From Flavobacterium soli DSM 19725 (GTDB taxonomy: Bacteria > Bacteroidota > Bacteroidia > Flavobacteriales > Flavobacteriaceae), in contig NZ_KE383908.1 of NCBI RefSeq assembly GCF_000422705.1, positions 110,597-174,596 of the forward strand: a DNA stretch of 64,000 nt, in the 5' to 3' direction. The position numbers and the translations under genes were made by a program. Shown here piece after piece: positions 9,021-17,033 of the stretch (position 1 is its first letter; the number at the start of each line of letters is the position of its first letter). A model generated the notes under the pieces. It worked only from the letters and a program-made list of their open reading frames with translations. It was not told the DNA's origin and did no database searches.

Positions 9021-10058
9021 ATGAAGTACAAAATTTTAGGAACTACTGGATTAAAAGTCTCAACTATTTGTTTGGGTACAATGAATTATGGCGGAAAGGG
9101 ATTTTTCGAATATATGGGTAATCTCGACCAAAAAGCTGTAGATGAACAGATTAAAATGGTTACAGAAACCGGTGTTAATTTTATTGATACGGCTAACATT
9201 TATTCAGAAGGAATTTCAGAAAAGATGATAGGGCAAGCTATAAAAAACCTTGGTATTGATAGGGATGATTTGGTTTTGGCAACAAAAGTGAGAGGAGCAA
9301 TTGGCAAAGGACAGAACGATCTTGGACTTTCAAAAAAGCATATTATTCAACAAGTTGAAGCCAGTTTGAAAAGACTCGGAACAGATTATATTGACCTGTA
9401 CCAAATTCATACAGTTGACCCATTGACACCCATTGAAGAAACAATCAGAACTTTGGACGATTTGGTTCGAAGTGGAAAAATTAGATATTTCGGAGCAAGC
9501 AATATTGCCGCATGGCAACTAATGAAAGGACTAGCTTATTCCCAATACAATTATTTGGATAGATTTTCCTCTTTGCAAGCCAACTATTCATTAGATGTTA
9601 GAGATGTTGAGCGTGAAATTGTACCCCTCCTTTTAGACCAAAAAGTCGGAATGATGGTTTGGAGCCCTTTAAGTGGCGGTTTGCTTACCGGCAAATACAG
9701 AAGAGACGGACAAAAAGAGGAAGGCCGCTTAAATTCGTTTCCATTTCCGCCTTTTCATGAAGATAGAGCGTTTGATGTTTTAGATATATTGACACCAATG
9801 GCAAAAGAGAAAAATGCATCCATTGCACAATTGGCTTTGGCTTGGCTGTTGCATCAATCTGTTGTGAGTAGCGTTATTATTGGAGCCACAAAATTGCATC
9901 AATTGAAAGATAACTTAAAAGCTGTTGAGGTTGTTTTTACAGAAGCAGAATTAAACCAACTTCACGAAGTGAGCAAATTGCCAGCTGAATATCCTGCAAT
10001 TGTTTTAGATCTGATGACAATGGATCGAAGTGCAGGTATTGATTTTCAAAATGCTTAA
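9021..10058 (+). CDS. Aldo/keto reductase
   Basis: 345 residues, the usual length for the family. The catalytic tetrad is in place: Asp56 and Tyr61 (DTANIYSEG), Lys89 (ATKV) and His130 (YQIH). The C-terminal cofactor region (VIIGATKLHQL) is also present. Such enzymes reduce aldehydes or ketones with NADPH in the cytoplasm; the substrate is not evident. It is driven by promoter copy 2 and followed by its own AraC-family gene, mirroring the neighbouring operon. Confidence 0.9.
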   Translation: MKYKILGTTGLKVSTICLGTMNYGGKGFFEYMGNLDQKAVDEQIKMVTETGVNFIDTANIYSEGISEKMIGQAIKNLGIDRDDLVLATKVRGAIGKGQNDLGLSKKHIIQQVEASLKRLGTDYIDLYQIHTVDPLTPIEETIRTLDDLVRSGKIRYFGASNIAAWQLMKGLAYSQYNYLDRFSSLQANYSLDVRDVEREIVPLLLDQKVGMMVWSPLSGGLLTGKYRRDGQKEEGRLNSFPFPPFHEDRAFDVLDILTPMAKEKNASIAQLALAWLLHQSVVSSVIIGATKLHQLKDNLKAVEVVFTEAELNQLHEVSKLPAEYPAIVLDLMTMDRSAGIDFQNA

Positions 10059-10110
10059 CTTTACAAGCTAATAAAGCAAACGGATAGTTTTGGTCTGCTT
10101 CTCTCAAACT

Positions 10111-11028
10111 ATGAAGAATACACAACTCAATATCGAAAAAATAAATTCTGTAGTTGCACTGCATTCTTTTTTAGCACTGCCAAGTCCTTCAAACCCTTTG
10201 ATTTCCATAATTGATCATTCTCAATTGAGTTATAAACACCCCTACGAAAATCAAAAACTGAATATGGATTTATACAATATTACGGTGAAACGAAATTTTA
10301 AGGATCAAATAAAATACGGTAAGAATAGCTATGATTATGATAAGGGAAGTATGTCTTTTATTGCACCCAATCAGATTATTGCAATGGCCAATCAAACCGA
10401 CACAAGCAAAAATGATGGATGGTCGTTGGTATTTCATCCAGATTTAATTAGGAAATATCCTTTGTTTAGCGCCATAAAAAAATACGGCTTTTTCTCTTAT
10501 GAAGTCTTTGAAGGTTTACACCTTTCTGAAGAAGAAGAAAAGACAATTAATGCTTTAATTCAAAACATTCACAATGAAATCATTTCGCGTTTAGATCATT
10601 TCAGTCAGGAGGTCATTGTAGCAAATTTGGAATTACTTTTAAGCTATTGTAACCGTTTTTATAACAGGCAGTTTTTAACCCGAAAAATGGCTACTAACGA
10701 TTTGCTGACAAAATTCGAAACACTTTTACAAAGTTATTTTACTGAAAACACGACGCTTGAATTGCCAAAAGTGGAAAAGATCGCAACAGAACTAAACGTT
10801 TCCTCTTCATATTTAAGTGATATGTTACGAACTGTTACCGGACAAAACACCCAACAGCACATTCACGAAAAATTGATCGAAAAAGCCAAAGAAATGTTGA
10901 CGACAACGCAATTAAGTGTGAGTGAAGTGGCTTTCTCACTAGGTTTTGAATACTCACAAAGTTTTTCCAAATTATTTAAAAGCAAAACCAATCAAACACC
11001 AATTGAATTCAGAAACAGTTTTAATTAA
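10111..11028 (+). CDS. AraC-family transcriptional regulator (paralogue B)
   Basis: 305 residues from the ATG at 10111; a TTG 21 bases upstream is in frame but lies in a stretch with no protein-like features, so I prefer the ATG. The C-terminus holds two helix-turn-helix units (IATELNVSSSYLSDMLR and SVSEVAFSLGFEYSQSFSKLFK). The N-terminal domain shares PLISIIDHSQ and YDYDKG with paralogues A and C. It ends two bases before the convergent HxlR stop. It is probably co-transcribed with the aldo/keto reductase. Confidence 0.88.
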   Translation: MKNTQLNIEKINSVVALHSFLALPSPSNPLISIIDHSQLSYKHPYENQKLNMDLYNITVKRNFKDQIKYGKNSYDYDKGSMSFIAPNQIIAMANQTDTSKNDGWSLVFHPDLIRKYPLFSAIKKYGFFSYEVFEGLHLSEEEEKTINALIQNIHNEIISRLDHFSQEVIVANLELLLSYCNRFYNRQFLTRKMATNDLLTKFETLLQSYFTENTTLELPKVEKIATELNVSSSYLSDMLRTVTGQNTQQHIHEKLIEKAKEMLTTTQLSVSEVAFSLGFEYSQSFSKLFKSKTNQTPIEFRNSFN

Positions 11029-11029
11029 A

Positions 11030-11371
11030 TTATTCTTTCAATTTTTTGCGATGATTTTCACCCCATTCGCCCATAGTAGTCACAACTTCTTTTACAGTTA
11101 GGGCATACTCGGTTATCTTATACTCAACCAGTATTGGAGATGTGTCATAAACAGTCCTTGTAATCAATTTATTTGCTTCAAGCGATTTCAATTCAGCTGA
11201 TAGCACCCTATTTGTAATTTTTGGTACAAAGTCTTTAATATCCTTAAAGCGATGGTTTCCATGTTTTATGGCAATGATTATAGGCAATCGCCATTTTCCT
11301 CCAAGTACATACAGGGTGTCCTGTACATGGAATATTAAATTCTTGATTTGTGATGCAACTTCTTCCGTCAC
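11030..11371 (-). CDS. HxlR-family transcriptional regulator
   Basis: 113 residues with the winged-helix pattern of the HxlR (DUF24) family: LGGKWRLPIIIAI, FKDIKD, ITNRVLSAELKSLEANKLITR and VEYKITEYAL. The start codon is GTG at 11371. Members often sense electrophiles or quinones, sometimes through a cysteine near the N-terminus, but no such cysteine is present here, so the signal may differ. It is divergent from the SDR gene at 11454, and the 82-base gap is the likely place for control of both. Confidence 0.88.
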   Translation of the reverse strand: MTEEVASQIKNLIFHVQDTLYVLGGKWRLPIIIAIKHGNHRFKDIKDFVPKITNRVLSAELKSLEANKLITRTVYDTSPILVEYKITEYALTVKEVVTTMGEWGENHRKKLKE

Positions 11372-11383
11372 TTTGGTATCCTT

Positions 11384-11426
11384 TTGTATATCGGTTACAA
11401 AAGTATACTAAAGTCTGATAACTTTG
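11384..11426 (+). promoter_or_regulatory. SDR promoter with candidate HxlR operator
   Basis: TAACTTTG at 11419-11426 is a perfect Bacteroidota -7 box. Upstream, two similar words, TTTTGTATA and AAAAGTATA, lie 18-19 bases apart around GGTTAC, a plausible HxlR-type operator between the divergent genes. Confidence 0.5.
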
Positions 11427-11453
11427 CAGAAACAAAATTAAAAATTTTAAAAA

Positions 11454-12212
11454 ATGAAAACTGCATTAATAACAGGGGCTAATAAAGGTATAGGCTTTGA
11501 AGTAGCTAGACAACTTTTACAATTAAACTATCGAGTTTTTATCGGAAGTCGAAGCCTAGAATTAGGAAACAAAGCAGTTGATAAATTAAAATCAGAAGGG
11601 TATAAAAATGTAGTAGCTGTTCAAATTGATGTTACGGATCAAGACTCCGTAAAAAAAGCAAGAATAGAGCTGGGTAAAAAAATTGAAGTTTTAGATGTTC
11701 TTATCAATAATTCAGGAATCAATGGAATCGAATTTGATGGAGAAACTCCAATAATGCATACTTCAACGGATACTGATGTAAACAAATTCAAAGAGGTATT
11801 TGAAGTGAATCTTTTTGGTGTTATCAGAACTACTCAGGCATTTTTAGATCTATTGAAAAAATCTGTAGCACCAAGAATTATAAATGTAAGTTCGAGTCAA
11901 GGTTCACTTACTTTGCACAGTGATCCTGATTTTATCCATTACAAACATAAAGGAGTCGCATATCAGTCATCAAAAGCCGCTTTGAATATGTACACTATCG
12001 TTTTGGCTTATGAGTTACGGGACTTGCCTTTTAAGGTCAATGCCGTGAGTCCAGGGTCGACAAAAACCGATTTCAACCGTCAATTGGGTCAAGGATCTGT
12101 AGAAGATGCCGCTAAAAGAATTATTAAATATGCAACAATTGATCAGGATGGCCCAACAGGCAAATTCTTTGCAGAAGATATGAATCCCAAAACGGGTGAG
12201 ATTCCGTGGTAG
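11454..12212 (+). CDS. Short-chain dehydrogenase/reductase
   Basis: 252 residues. Cofactor motif TGANKGIGFE, NNSG in place of the usual NNAG, catalytic serines (NVSSSQG) and YQSSK for the YxxxK motif. It resembles carbonyl-reductase-like SDRs that use NADPH. It stands alone with its own -7 box, faces the HxlR gene head to head and is followed by a terminator, so it is likely controlled by HxlR rather than by the AraC regulon around it. Confidence 0.88.
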   Translation: MKTALITGANKGIGFEVARQLLQLNYRVFIGSRSLELGNKAVDKLKSEGYKNVVAVQIDVTDQDSVKKARIELGKKIEVLDVLINNSGINGIEFDGETPIMHTSTDTDVNKFKEVFEVNLFGVIRTTQAFLDLLKKSVAPRIINVSSSQGSLTLHSDPDFIHYKHKGVAYQSSKAALNMYTIVLAYELRDLPFKVNAVSPGSTKTDFNRQLGQGSVEDAAKRIIKYATIDQDGPTGKFFAEDMNPKTGEIPW

Positions 12213-12240
12213 AATATTTTTTAGACAATTAATAAAATCT

Positions 12241-12284
12241 AAATGCCTGTGAGATGTACTTTTCTTGTTGGCATTTAATTTTTG
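12241..12284 (+). terminator. Terminator after the SDR gene
   Basis: AAATGCC at 12241-12247 pairs with GGCATTT at 12270-12276 and is followed by AATTTTT. Confidence 0.5.
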
Positions 12285-12302
12285 ATAGTTGTGGATTAGT
12301 GC

Positions 12303-12364
12303 TTTTTGACTACAAGAAAACGTGTTCCAGCTACATCCGGATATTTGATAATTCTCAATTTTGC
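12303..12364 (+). promoter_or_regulatory. Activator-type promoter, copy 3 (before the esterase)
   Basis: Repeats TTTTTGACTACAAG and TTCCAGCTACATC are 21 bp apart (12310 and 12331). CAATTTTG follows with TTTTG starting at 12359, 28 bp on. This is the same geometry as copies 1, 2 and 4. The esterase start is 34 bases further. Confidence 0.7.
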
Positions 12365-12397
12365 CTCTTGAGACGAACTTTTAAAAAAAAAATATAA

Positions 12398-13390
12398 ATG
12401 AGAAAATTAAAATCAATCATCAAATACATGGGAATTACAATAGCTACACTGCTACTACTTGTAACGGTCTTTGTTACAGGATATTTTTATACTACAAATG
12501 CTCCATTAACAAATGGAAAGGTAAGCTGCAACATTGGCTATAAAGAAAATCTAAAACTAGACCTTTATGCACCAACCAAAAACATATTTGATAAATCTCC
12601 AGTAATCTTTTATGTGCATGGTGGAGCTTGGATCATAGGTAGCAAATTTACCATTAACAGCAACAGGTTTAATAGTGCCATTCATAACTTAAGAGAACAA
12701 GGATACACCATTATTTGTCCTAATTACACCTTAGGAAAAAAAGGGAAAAGTCCGTTTCCAGATTGTATCGTAGATGTTTATGATGCGGTCGATTGGGCAA
12801 AGGAAAATGCAGCACTTTATAATTTAGATACGCAAAACATTGGTTTGCTGGGAGAATCGGCAGGTGCTCAAATTGCGATGATGATAGCATTTTCTGATCA
12901 TCACTTGGAGAATAAAAAGAACAATGAAACAACGTTTAGTTATTTAATTGATGTTTATGGACCGAGTGATTTAGCAAGCATGTATGAGGGTCCGGAAATT
13001 AAGAACTTAAATAATCGGTTAAATAAATTTTTAAATCTGGCAGGAAAAGAAATCAATATAGAGGAATATGTTTTTGGTTTTAATCCTGCTCAAGACAAAA
13101 GCAGGGCAAAGAATGTTTTAGAGAATTATTCGCCTATAAAATTCATCAGTAAAAGGAACTTTCCTACCTTAATAATCCACGGAAAAGAAGATCAAATCGT
13201 ATCTGTTAAGCAATCGGAAACTTTGAATTCAAAAATGGATTCACTAGGACTAAACAACGAAATCCATTTATTTGATGGAATGGATCACAGCTTACGAAAA
13301 GCCACTCAATATCAAAAAGATAGTATTCAATTGTTAATTACTGATTTTGTGCTTAAAAATTATAATTCTAAACATTTAACTTTAAAATAA
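12398..13390 (+). CDS. Alpha/beta hydrolase, acetyl-esterase type
   Basis: 330 residues. A hydrophobic segment at residues 10-30 looks like a membrane anchor or signal, so the enzyme is probably outside the cytoplasm. HGGAW gives the oxyanion hole, GESAG the nucleophilic serine, and the charge relay ends with DHSL; this is the hormone-sensitive-lipase-like pattern. It would cut short-chain esters. It has its own copy of the shared promoter and is followed, after 173 bases, by a separate AraC-type gene. Confidence 0.87.
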   Translation: MRKLKSIIKYMGITIATLLLLVTVFVTGYFYTTNAPLTNGKVSCNIGYKENLKLDLYAPTKNIFDKSPVIFYVHGGAWIIGSKFTINSNRFNSAIHNLREQGYTIICPNYTLGKKGKSPFPDCIVDVYDAVDWAKENAALYNLDTQNIGLLGESAGAQIAMMIAFSDHHLENKKNNETTFSYLIDVYGPSDLASMYEGPEIKNLNNRLNKFLNLAGKEINIEEYVFGFNPAQDKSRAKNVLENYSPIKFISKRNFPTLIIHGKEDQIVSVKQSETLNSKMDSLGLNNEIHLFDGMDHSLRKATQYQKDSIQLLITDFVLKNYNSKHLTLK

Positions 13391-13563
13391 TCACAATTTT
13401 AGTTTTCTTACTGTTTAGTGTTTTGGTACATTTACACATTCAAAAACAATTTAAAGAATTAAAAACTGAAGTTAGAAATAATCAAATGTGGTCTATTGTA
13501 TGTCCATTTAAATTTAATTACCCTCAAAGAAAGGACTACAGGAGTAGGAAAAAGAATTAGGCA

Positions 13564-14457
13564 GTGAAATTAAATCATCTTAACCTTAAAAACAATATTT
13601 TGGCACACCTAAATAGCAATGAAAGCCTTATTTCAGAAAACACAGTAACACTACCTCATCCAAGTAAATTGCTTGTAATTGAACCAATTGATTATCCTAA
13701 TCCTTACGATTTTCAAAGGCCTCATCGCCATGATTACTTTGAAATTATTCTGATTCAAAGCGGCAAAGGAATTCAATATATAGATTTCAAGCCTTATGAG
13801 ATGAATCAAGGACAGCTTTTTAACATATATCCTGGGCAAGTGCATCTGATGCAAAGAGATACAGCTCGAGGATTACTGATACAATTCCGAAAAGATTTGT
13901 TTGAATTTATCAGGCCCCTTCAACATTTTCATTTATATTTTAGCAATCCAGAATTCAATCTTGACCCTCAAACTTTTGATCATTTATATAGTCTTGCCGA
14001 ACAAATGGCTGGGCAATTGGCAACAGAGAACCTCTCGCCGATGGCTATCTATAAGTCTTATAGTTATTTACAAATCATACTCATCACCCTTTCTGAATTG
14101 CATGGAGAGAAAACAACCCCCGATCATAACCATCTTGTATCGCAGTTTCTTTCATTGGTCTCCCAAAATATATACACAAGAAGAAAAGTAGCCGATTATT
14201 GCCAAATGATGAACTGTTCCCATGATAAACTTAATAGTGCCTGTAAAAATGCATTCGGAAAGACGGTTTTAAATCTAATACATGAAGAGTTGGTTTTAGA
14301 AATACGAAGGCTTTTTCTGGTTAGTTCCCTTTCCTTAAAGGAAATTGCATTTGAGCTTAATTTTGACAGTCAGGCAAATTTTAGCATTTTTGTCAAAACA
14401 CATACTGGACTTACTCCTTCGGAGCTGCAAGCATCTGTAATTGAGATTTATAAGTAA
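13564..14457 (+). CDS. AraC-family transcriptional regulator (distinct subtype)
   Basis: 297 residues from a GTG start; there is no nearby ATG. The N-terminal cupin has the usual His-rich entry (PHRHDYFEIILIQSGKG) and the C-terminal part has the AraC helix-turn-helix units (VADYCQMMNCSHDKLNSACK and SLKEIAFELNFDSQANFSIFVK). It is not closely related to the three paralogues A-C. The upstream 170 bases hold no copy of the 21-bp direct repeat, so it may act on a different target or as the regulator of the esterase. Confidence 0.87.
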   Translation: MKLNHLNLKNNILAHLNSNESLISENTVTLPHPSKLLVIEPIDYPNPYDFQRPHRHDYFEIILIQSGKGIQYIDFKPYEMNQGQLFNIYPGQVHLMQRDTARGLLIQFRKDLFEFIRPLQHFHLYFSNPEFNLDPQTFDHLYSLAEQMAGQLATENLSPMAIYKSYSYLQIILITLSELHGEKTTPDHNHLVSQFLSLVSQNIYTRRKVADYCQMMNCSHDKLNSACKNAFGKTVLNLIHEELVLEIRRLFLVSSLSLKEIAFELNFDSQANFSIFVKTHTGLTPSELQASVIEIYK

Positions 14458-14523
14458 AAGCGGATTTTTCATAACTGGTAGTTGTATTAAGTCAATAACT
14501 TTGATTTTCTTTAAACAGAAGTT

Positions 14524-16800
14524 ATGAAAATAATTATTGTCTTTTTGCTAATTTCCTTTTTTGGCAACGCCCAAGAAAATAATATTTGGTATTTTGGTGT
14601 ACATACGGGTTTGGATTTTAACAACGGAACTCCTGATGTGCTTGATGACAGCCAATTAAATGCATTGGAAGGAAGTGCATCCATATCCGATGAAAACGGA
14701 GCATTGCTTTTTTATACTGATGGTATAACAGTTTGGAATAAAAACCATAATGTTATGGAAAATGGATTTGGGCTCTTGGGAGGTTCTTCCAGCATTCAAT
14801 CATCCCTTATAGTACCTCAGCCGGGTAATCAATCTATATATTATATTTTCACAACTGCTACTGCTGGTGGTACGGATGGTTTTAGGTATTCCACTGTTGA
14901 TATGAGTGCCAATAACGGCATGGGTACAATTATAAATAAAAACATTTTACTTCAAACTCCAACTACCGAAGCCGTTAATGCAACCCGGCATGAAAATGGT
15001 CAAGATGTCTGGGTAGTTGCACATAATTATGGTAGCAATCTATTCTCTTCCTATCTCGTAACTCCAAACGGTGTTAACGAAAGTCCGGTTATTAGTGCGG
15101 CTGGATTTGTTGTCAACGGTCTTGGACATTGCACTTTAAAAGTAGCTCCTGATGGTAGCAAGCTTGCATTTGCCATACAAGAAATGCAAAACGGAACACA
15201 ATTGTTTGATTTTAATACTAGTACGGGTAACGTTTCAAACCCAATTCCTTTAATCGGTGGAAATGATTACGGTTTAGAATTTTCTCCTTCAGGTAAAATT
15301 TTATACACCAGCAATCTCAAATTTTTATATCAGTATGATTTAGAATCTAATGATATAGGAAGTTCTGGAATTGAAATTTTTTCAATCAATCCTTTTGAGA
15401 TAGGAGGCGATATTGCAACACTACAAATAGCCCCTGATCATAAAATATATGTTGCAAGACACAGCCGCTACAGGCTATCCATAATCAATAATCCTGATAT
15501 GGTAGGATTAGGTTGTGACTTCCAAGATAACGGGATAGCCTTGGGGGTTAATGGTGCTAGTACTTTTGGTTTGCCCAATAGTGTGCTTTCTACCATTTTT
15601 AAAATAAAGGCAAGTAGCAACTCCATTTGCACAGGCCAAGAAACAACATTTTCTATAAATACTAATCAATTTGAAACCTTATTATGGGAGTTTGGAGATG
15701 GCACTACTTCAAATGAACCTGCACCTACACATATATTCCATACTTCAAATAGTTATCAGGTAAAGCTCACGATCTATAATCAAGGAACAACCAGAATAGT
15801 GGAAGAAACAATAGAAGTATTTCCTGTTCCGGAGCCTACACAACCATCTGATTTATTACTTTGCGAAGAGCGTGATGGTTTTAAAGCTACTTTCAATCTG
15901 GCCATTCAAACCCCAATGGTGCTTGGCACACAAAATAGGGATGACTTCGATGTAACCTATCATACGTCTTCACAACTTGCCGAATCTGGAACAGAAAATC
16001 TAGCTGCTGATTTTATAAACACTGAAAATCCGCAAATAATATATGTTAGATTGGAAAACAAAGCAACAGGCTGCTATGCAATTACCTCTTTCAAACTTAT
16101 TGTTCAGGCAAAGCCTTTGATAGATATGCCGGATAATTATACCTTTTGTGAAGGAAGTGAAATAGAAATTTTGGCTCCAGAAGGTTTTGAAACCTACCTT
16201 TGGTCAACAGGAGAAACAAACCGAACCATTACAATCAGTCAACAAGGTCAATACACCTTGAGTGTATCGCAAATTAATCAAGGAATGCTTTGCGAAAATT
16301 CTAAGACAATAACCGTTCACGAATCTGGAAGTCCAATTATTTCCCAAATCAAAATCAGTGAATGGACCACAAATCAAAACACTATAACGGTAATGGCTAC
16401 AGGAATAGGAAATTATGAATATTCAATAGATGGTGTTTATTATCAGGACGTTCCTGTTTTCAATGGATTACCGAGTGGTATTTATACCGTTTATGTCAAG
16501 GATAAAAATAACTGTGGTAGCGTTACAGAGGAAGTAACTATATTGATGTATCCAAAATTTTTCACGCCAAACGGAGATGGATTTAATGACAAATGGTCCA
16601 TTGGCTACTCTTGGAAAGTGCCTGATATGGCGGTTCATATTTTTGATCGATATGGTAAACTCATCATATCGCTTATGGGAAATAGTCCCGGATGGGATGG
16701 CACATACAACGGTAGCCATCTGCCAGCGACAGATTATTGGTTTTTAATTGATAGGGCAGAAAAAAAGCAGTACAGGGGACACTTTTCATTGTTGCGATAG
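14524..16800 (+). CDS. Secreted PKD-domain protein with T9SS type B (gliding-motility-like) C-terminal domain
   Basis: 758 residues. A short signal peptide (IIIVFLLISFFGNAQ) is followed by a beta-propeller-like region of about 340 residues, then a PKD domain (LLWEFGDGTTSNEPAPTH) and Ig-like segments. The last 90 residues carry the CHU_C pattern (FFTPNGDGFNDKW, IFDRYGKLI, GWDGTYNG), which directs export by the type IX secretion system. It likely works at the cell surface or outside the cell, in adhesion or binding of a polymer. The gene seems to be transcribed alone; TAACTTTG at 14494-14501 is a good -7 box. Confidence 0.88.
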   Translation: MKIIIVFLLISFFGNAQENNIWYFGVHTGLDFNNGTPDVLDDSQLNALEGSASISDENGALLFYTDGITVWNKNHNVMENGFGLLGGSSSIQSSLIVPQPGNQSIYYIFTTATAGGTDGFRYSTVDMSANNGMGTIINKNILLQTPTTEAVNATRHENGQDVWVVAHNYGSNLFSSYLVTPNGVNESPVISAAGFVVNGLGHCTLKVAPDGSKLAFAIQEMQNGTQLFDFNTSTGNVSNPIPLIGGNDYGLEFSPSGKILYTSNLKFLYQYDLESNDIGSSGIEIFSINPFEIGGDIATLQIAPDHKIYVARHSRYRLSIINNPDMVGLGCDFQDNGIALGVNGASTFGLPNSVLSTIFKIKASSNSICTGQETTFSINTNQFETLLWEFGDGTTSNEPAPTHIFHTSNSYQVKLTIYNQGTTRIVEETIEVFPVPEPTQPSDLLLCEERDGFKATFNLAIQTPMVLGTQNRDDFDVTYHTSSQLAESGTENLAADFINTENPQIIYVRLENKATGCYAITSFKLIVQAKPLIDMPDNYTFCEGSEIEILAPEGFETYLWSTGETNRTITISQQGQYTLSVSQINQGMLCENSKTITVHESGSPIISQIKISEWTTNQNTITVMATGIGNYEYSIDGVYYQDVPVFNGLPSGIYTVYVKDKNNCGSVTEEVTILMYPKFFTPNGDGFNDKWSIGYSWKVPDMAVHIFDRYGKLIISLMGNSPGWDGTYNGSHLPATDYWFLIDRAEKKQYRGHFSLLR

Positions 16801-16871
16801 TTAGATTTCATATACACACCTCTAAAAACAACAACAATCAATTTATTGTCAGATAATTAGACTTGAAGCCC

Positions 16872-16894
16872 TAACAGGTTTTAAAAGCCTGTTA
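16872..16894 (+). terminator. Hairpin after the secreted protein gene
   Basis: TAACAGG and CCTGTTA form a seven-base stem around TTTTAAAAG. No strong T run follows, so termination is only possible. Confidence 0.35.
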
Positions 16895-16948
16895 ACTCTA
16901 GTAGGAAGAATATCAATATTATACTACAGCTCTTGATTCACATTTAAT

Positions 16949-17011
16949 ACTTTTGGCTACAACATCAGGTAATTCGGCTAAATTTATCTTCCTGATCTTC
17001 GGCAATTTTGT
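16949..17011 (+). promoter_or_regulatory. Activator-type promoter, copy 4 (before the TonB receptor operon)
   Basis: Repeats TTTTGGCTACAAC and TTCGGCTAAATT are 21 bp apart (16957 and 16978). CAATTTTG follows, TTTTG starting at 17006, again 28 bp on. The receptor start is 23 bases further. With copies 1 to 3 this defines one control module. Confidence 0.7.
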
Positions 17012-17033
17012 AATGTTAATTAAATAGAACATT

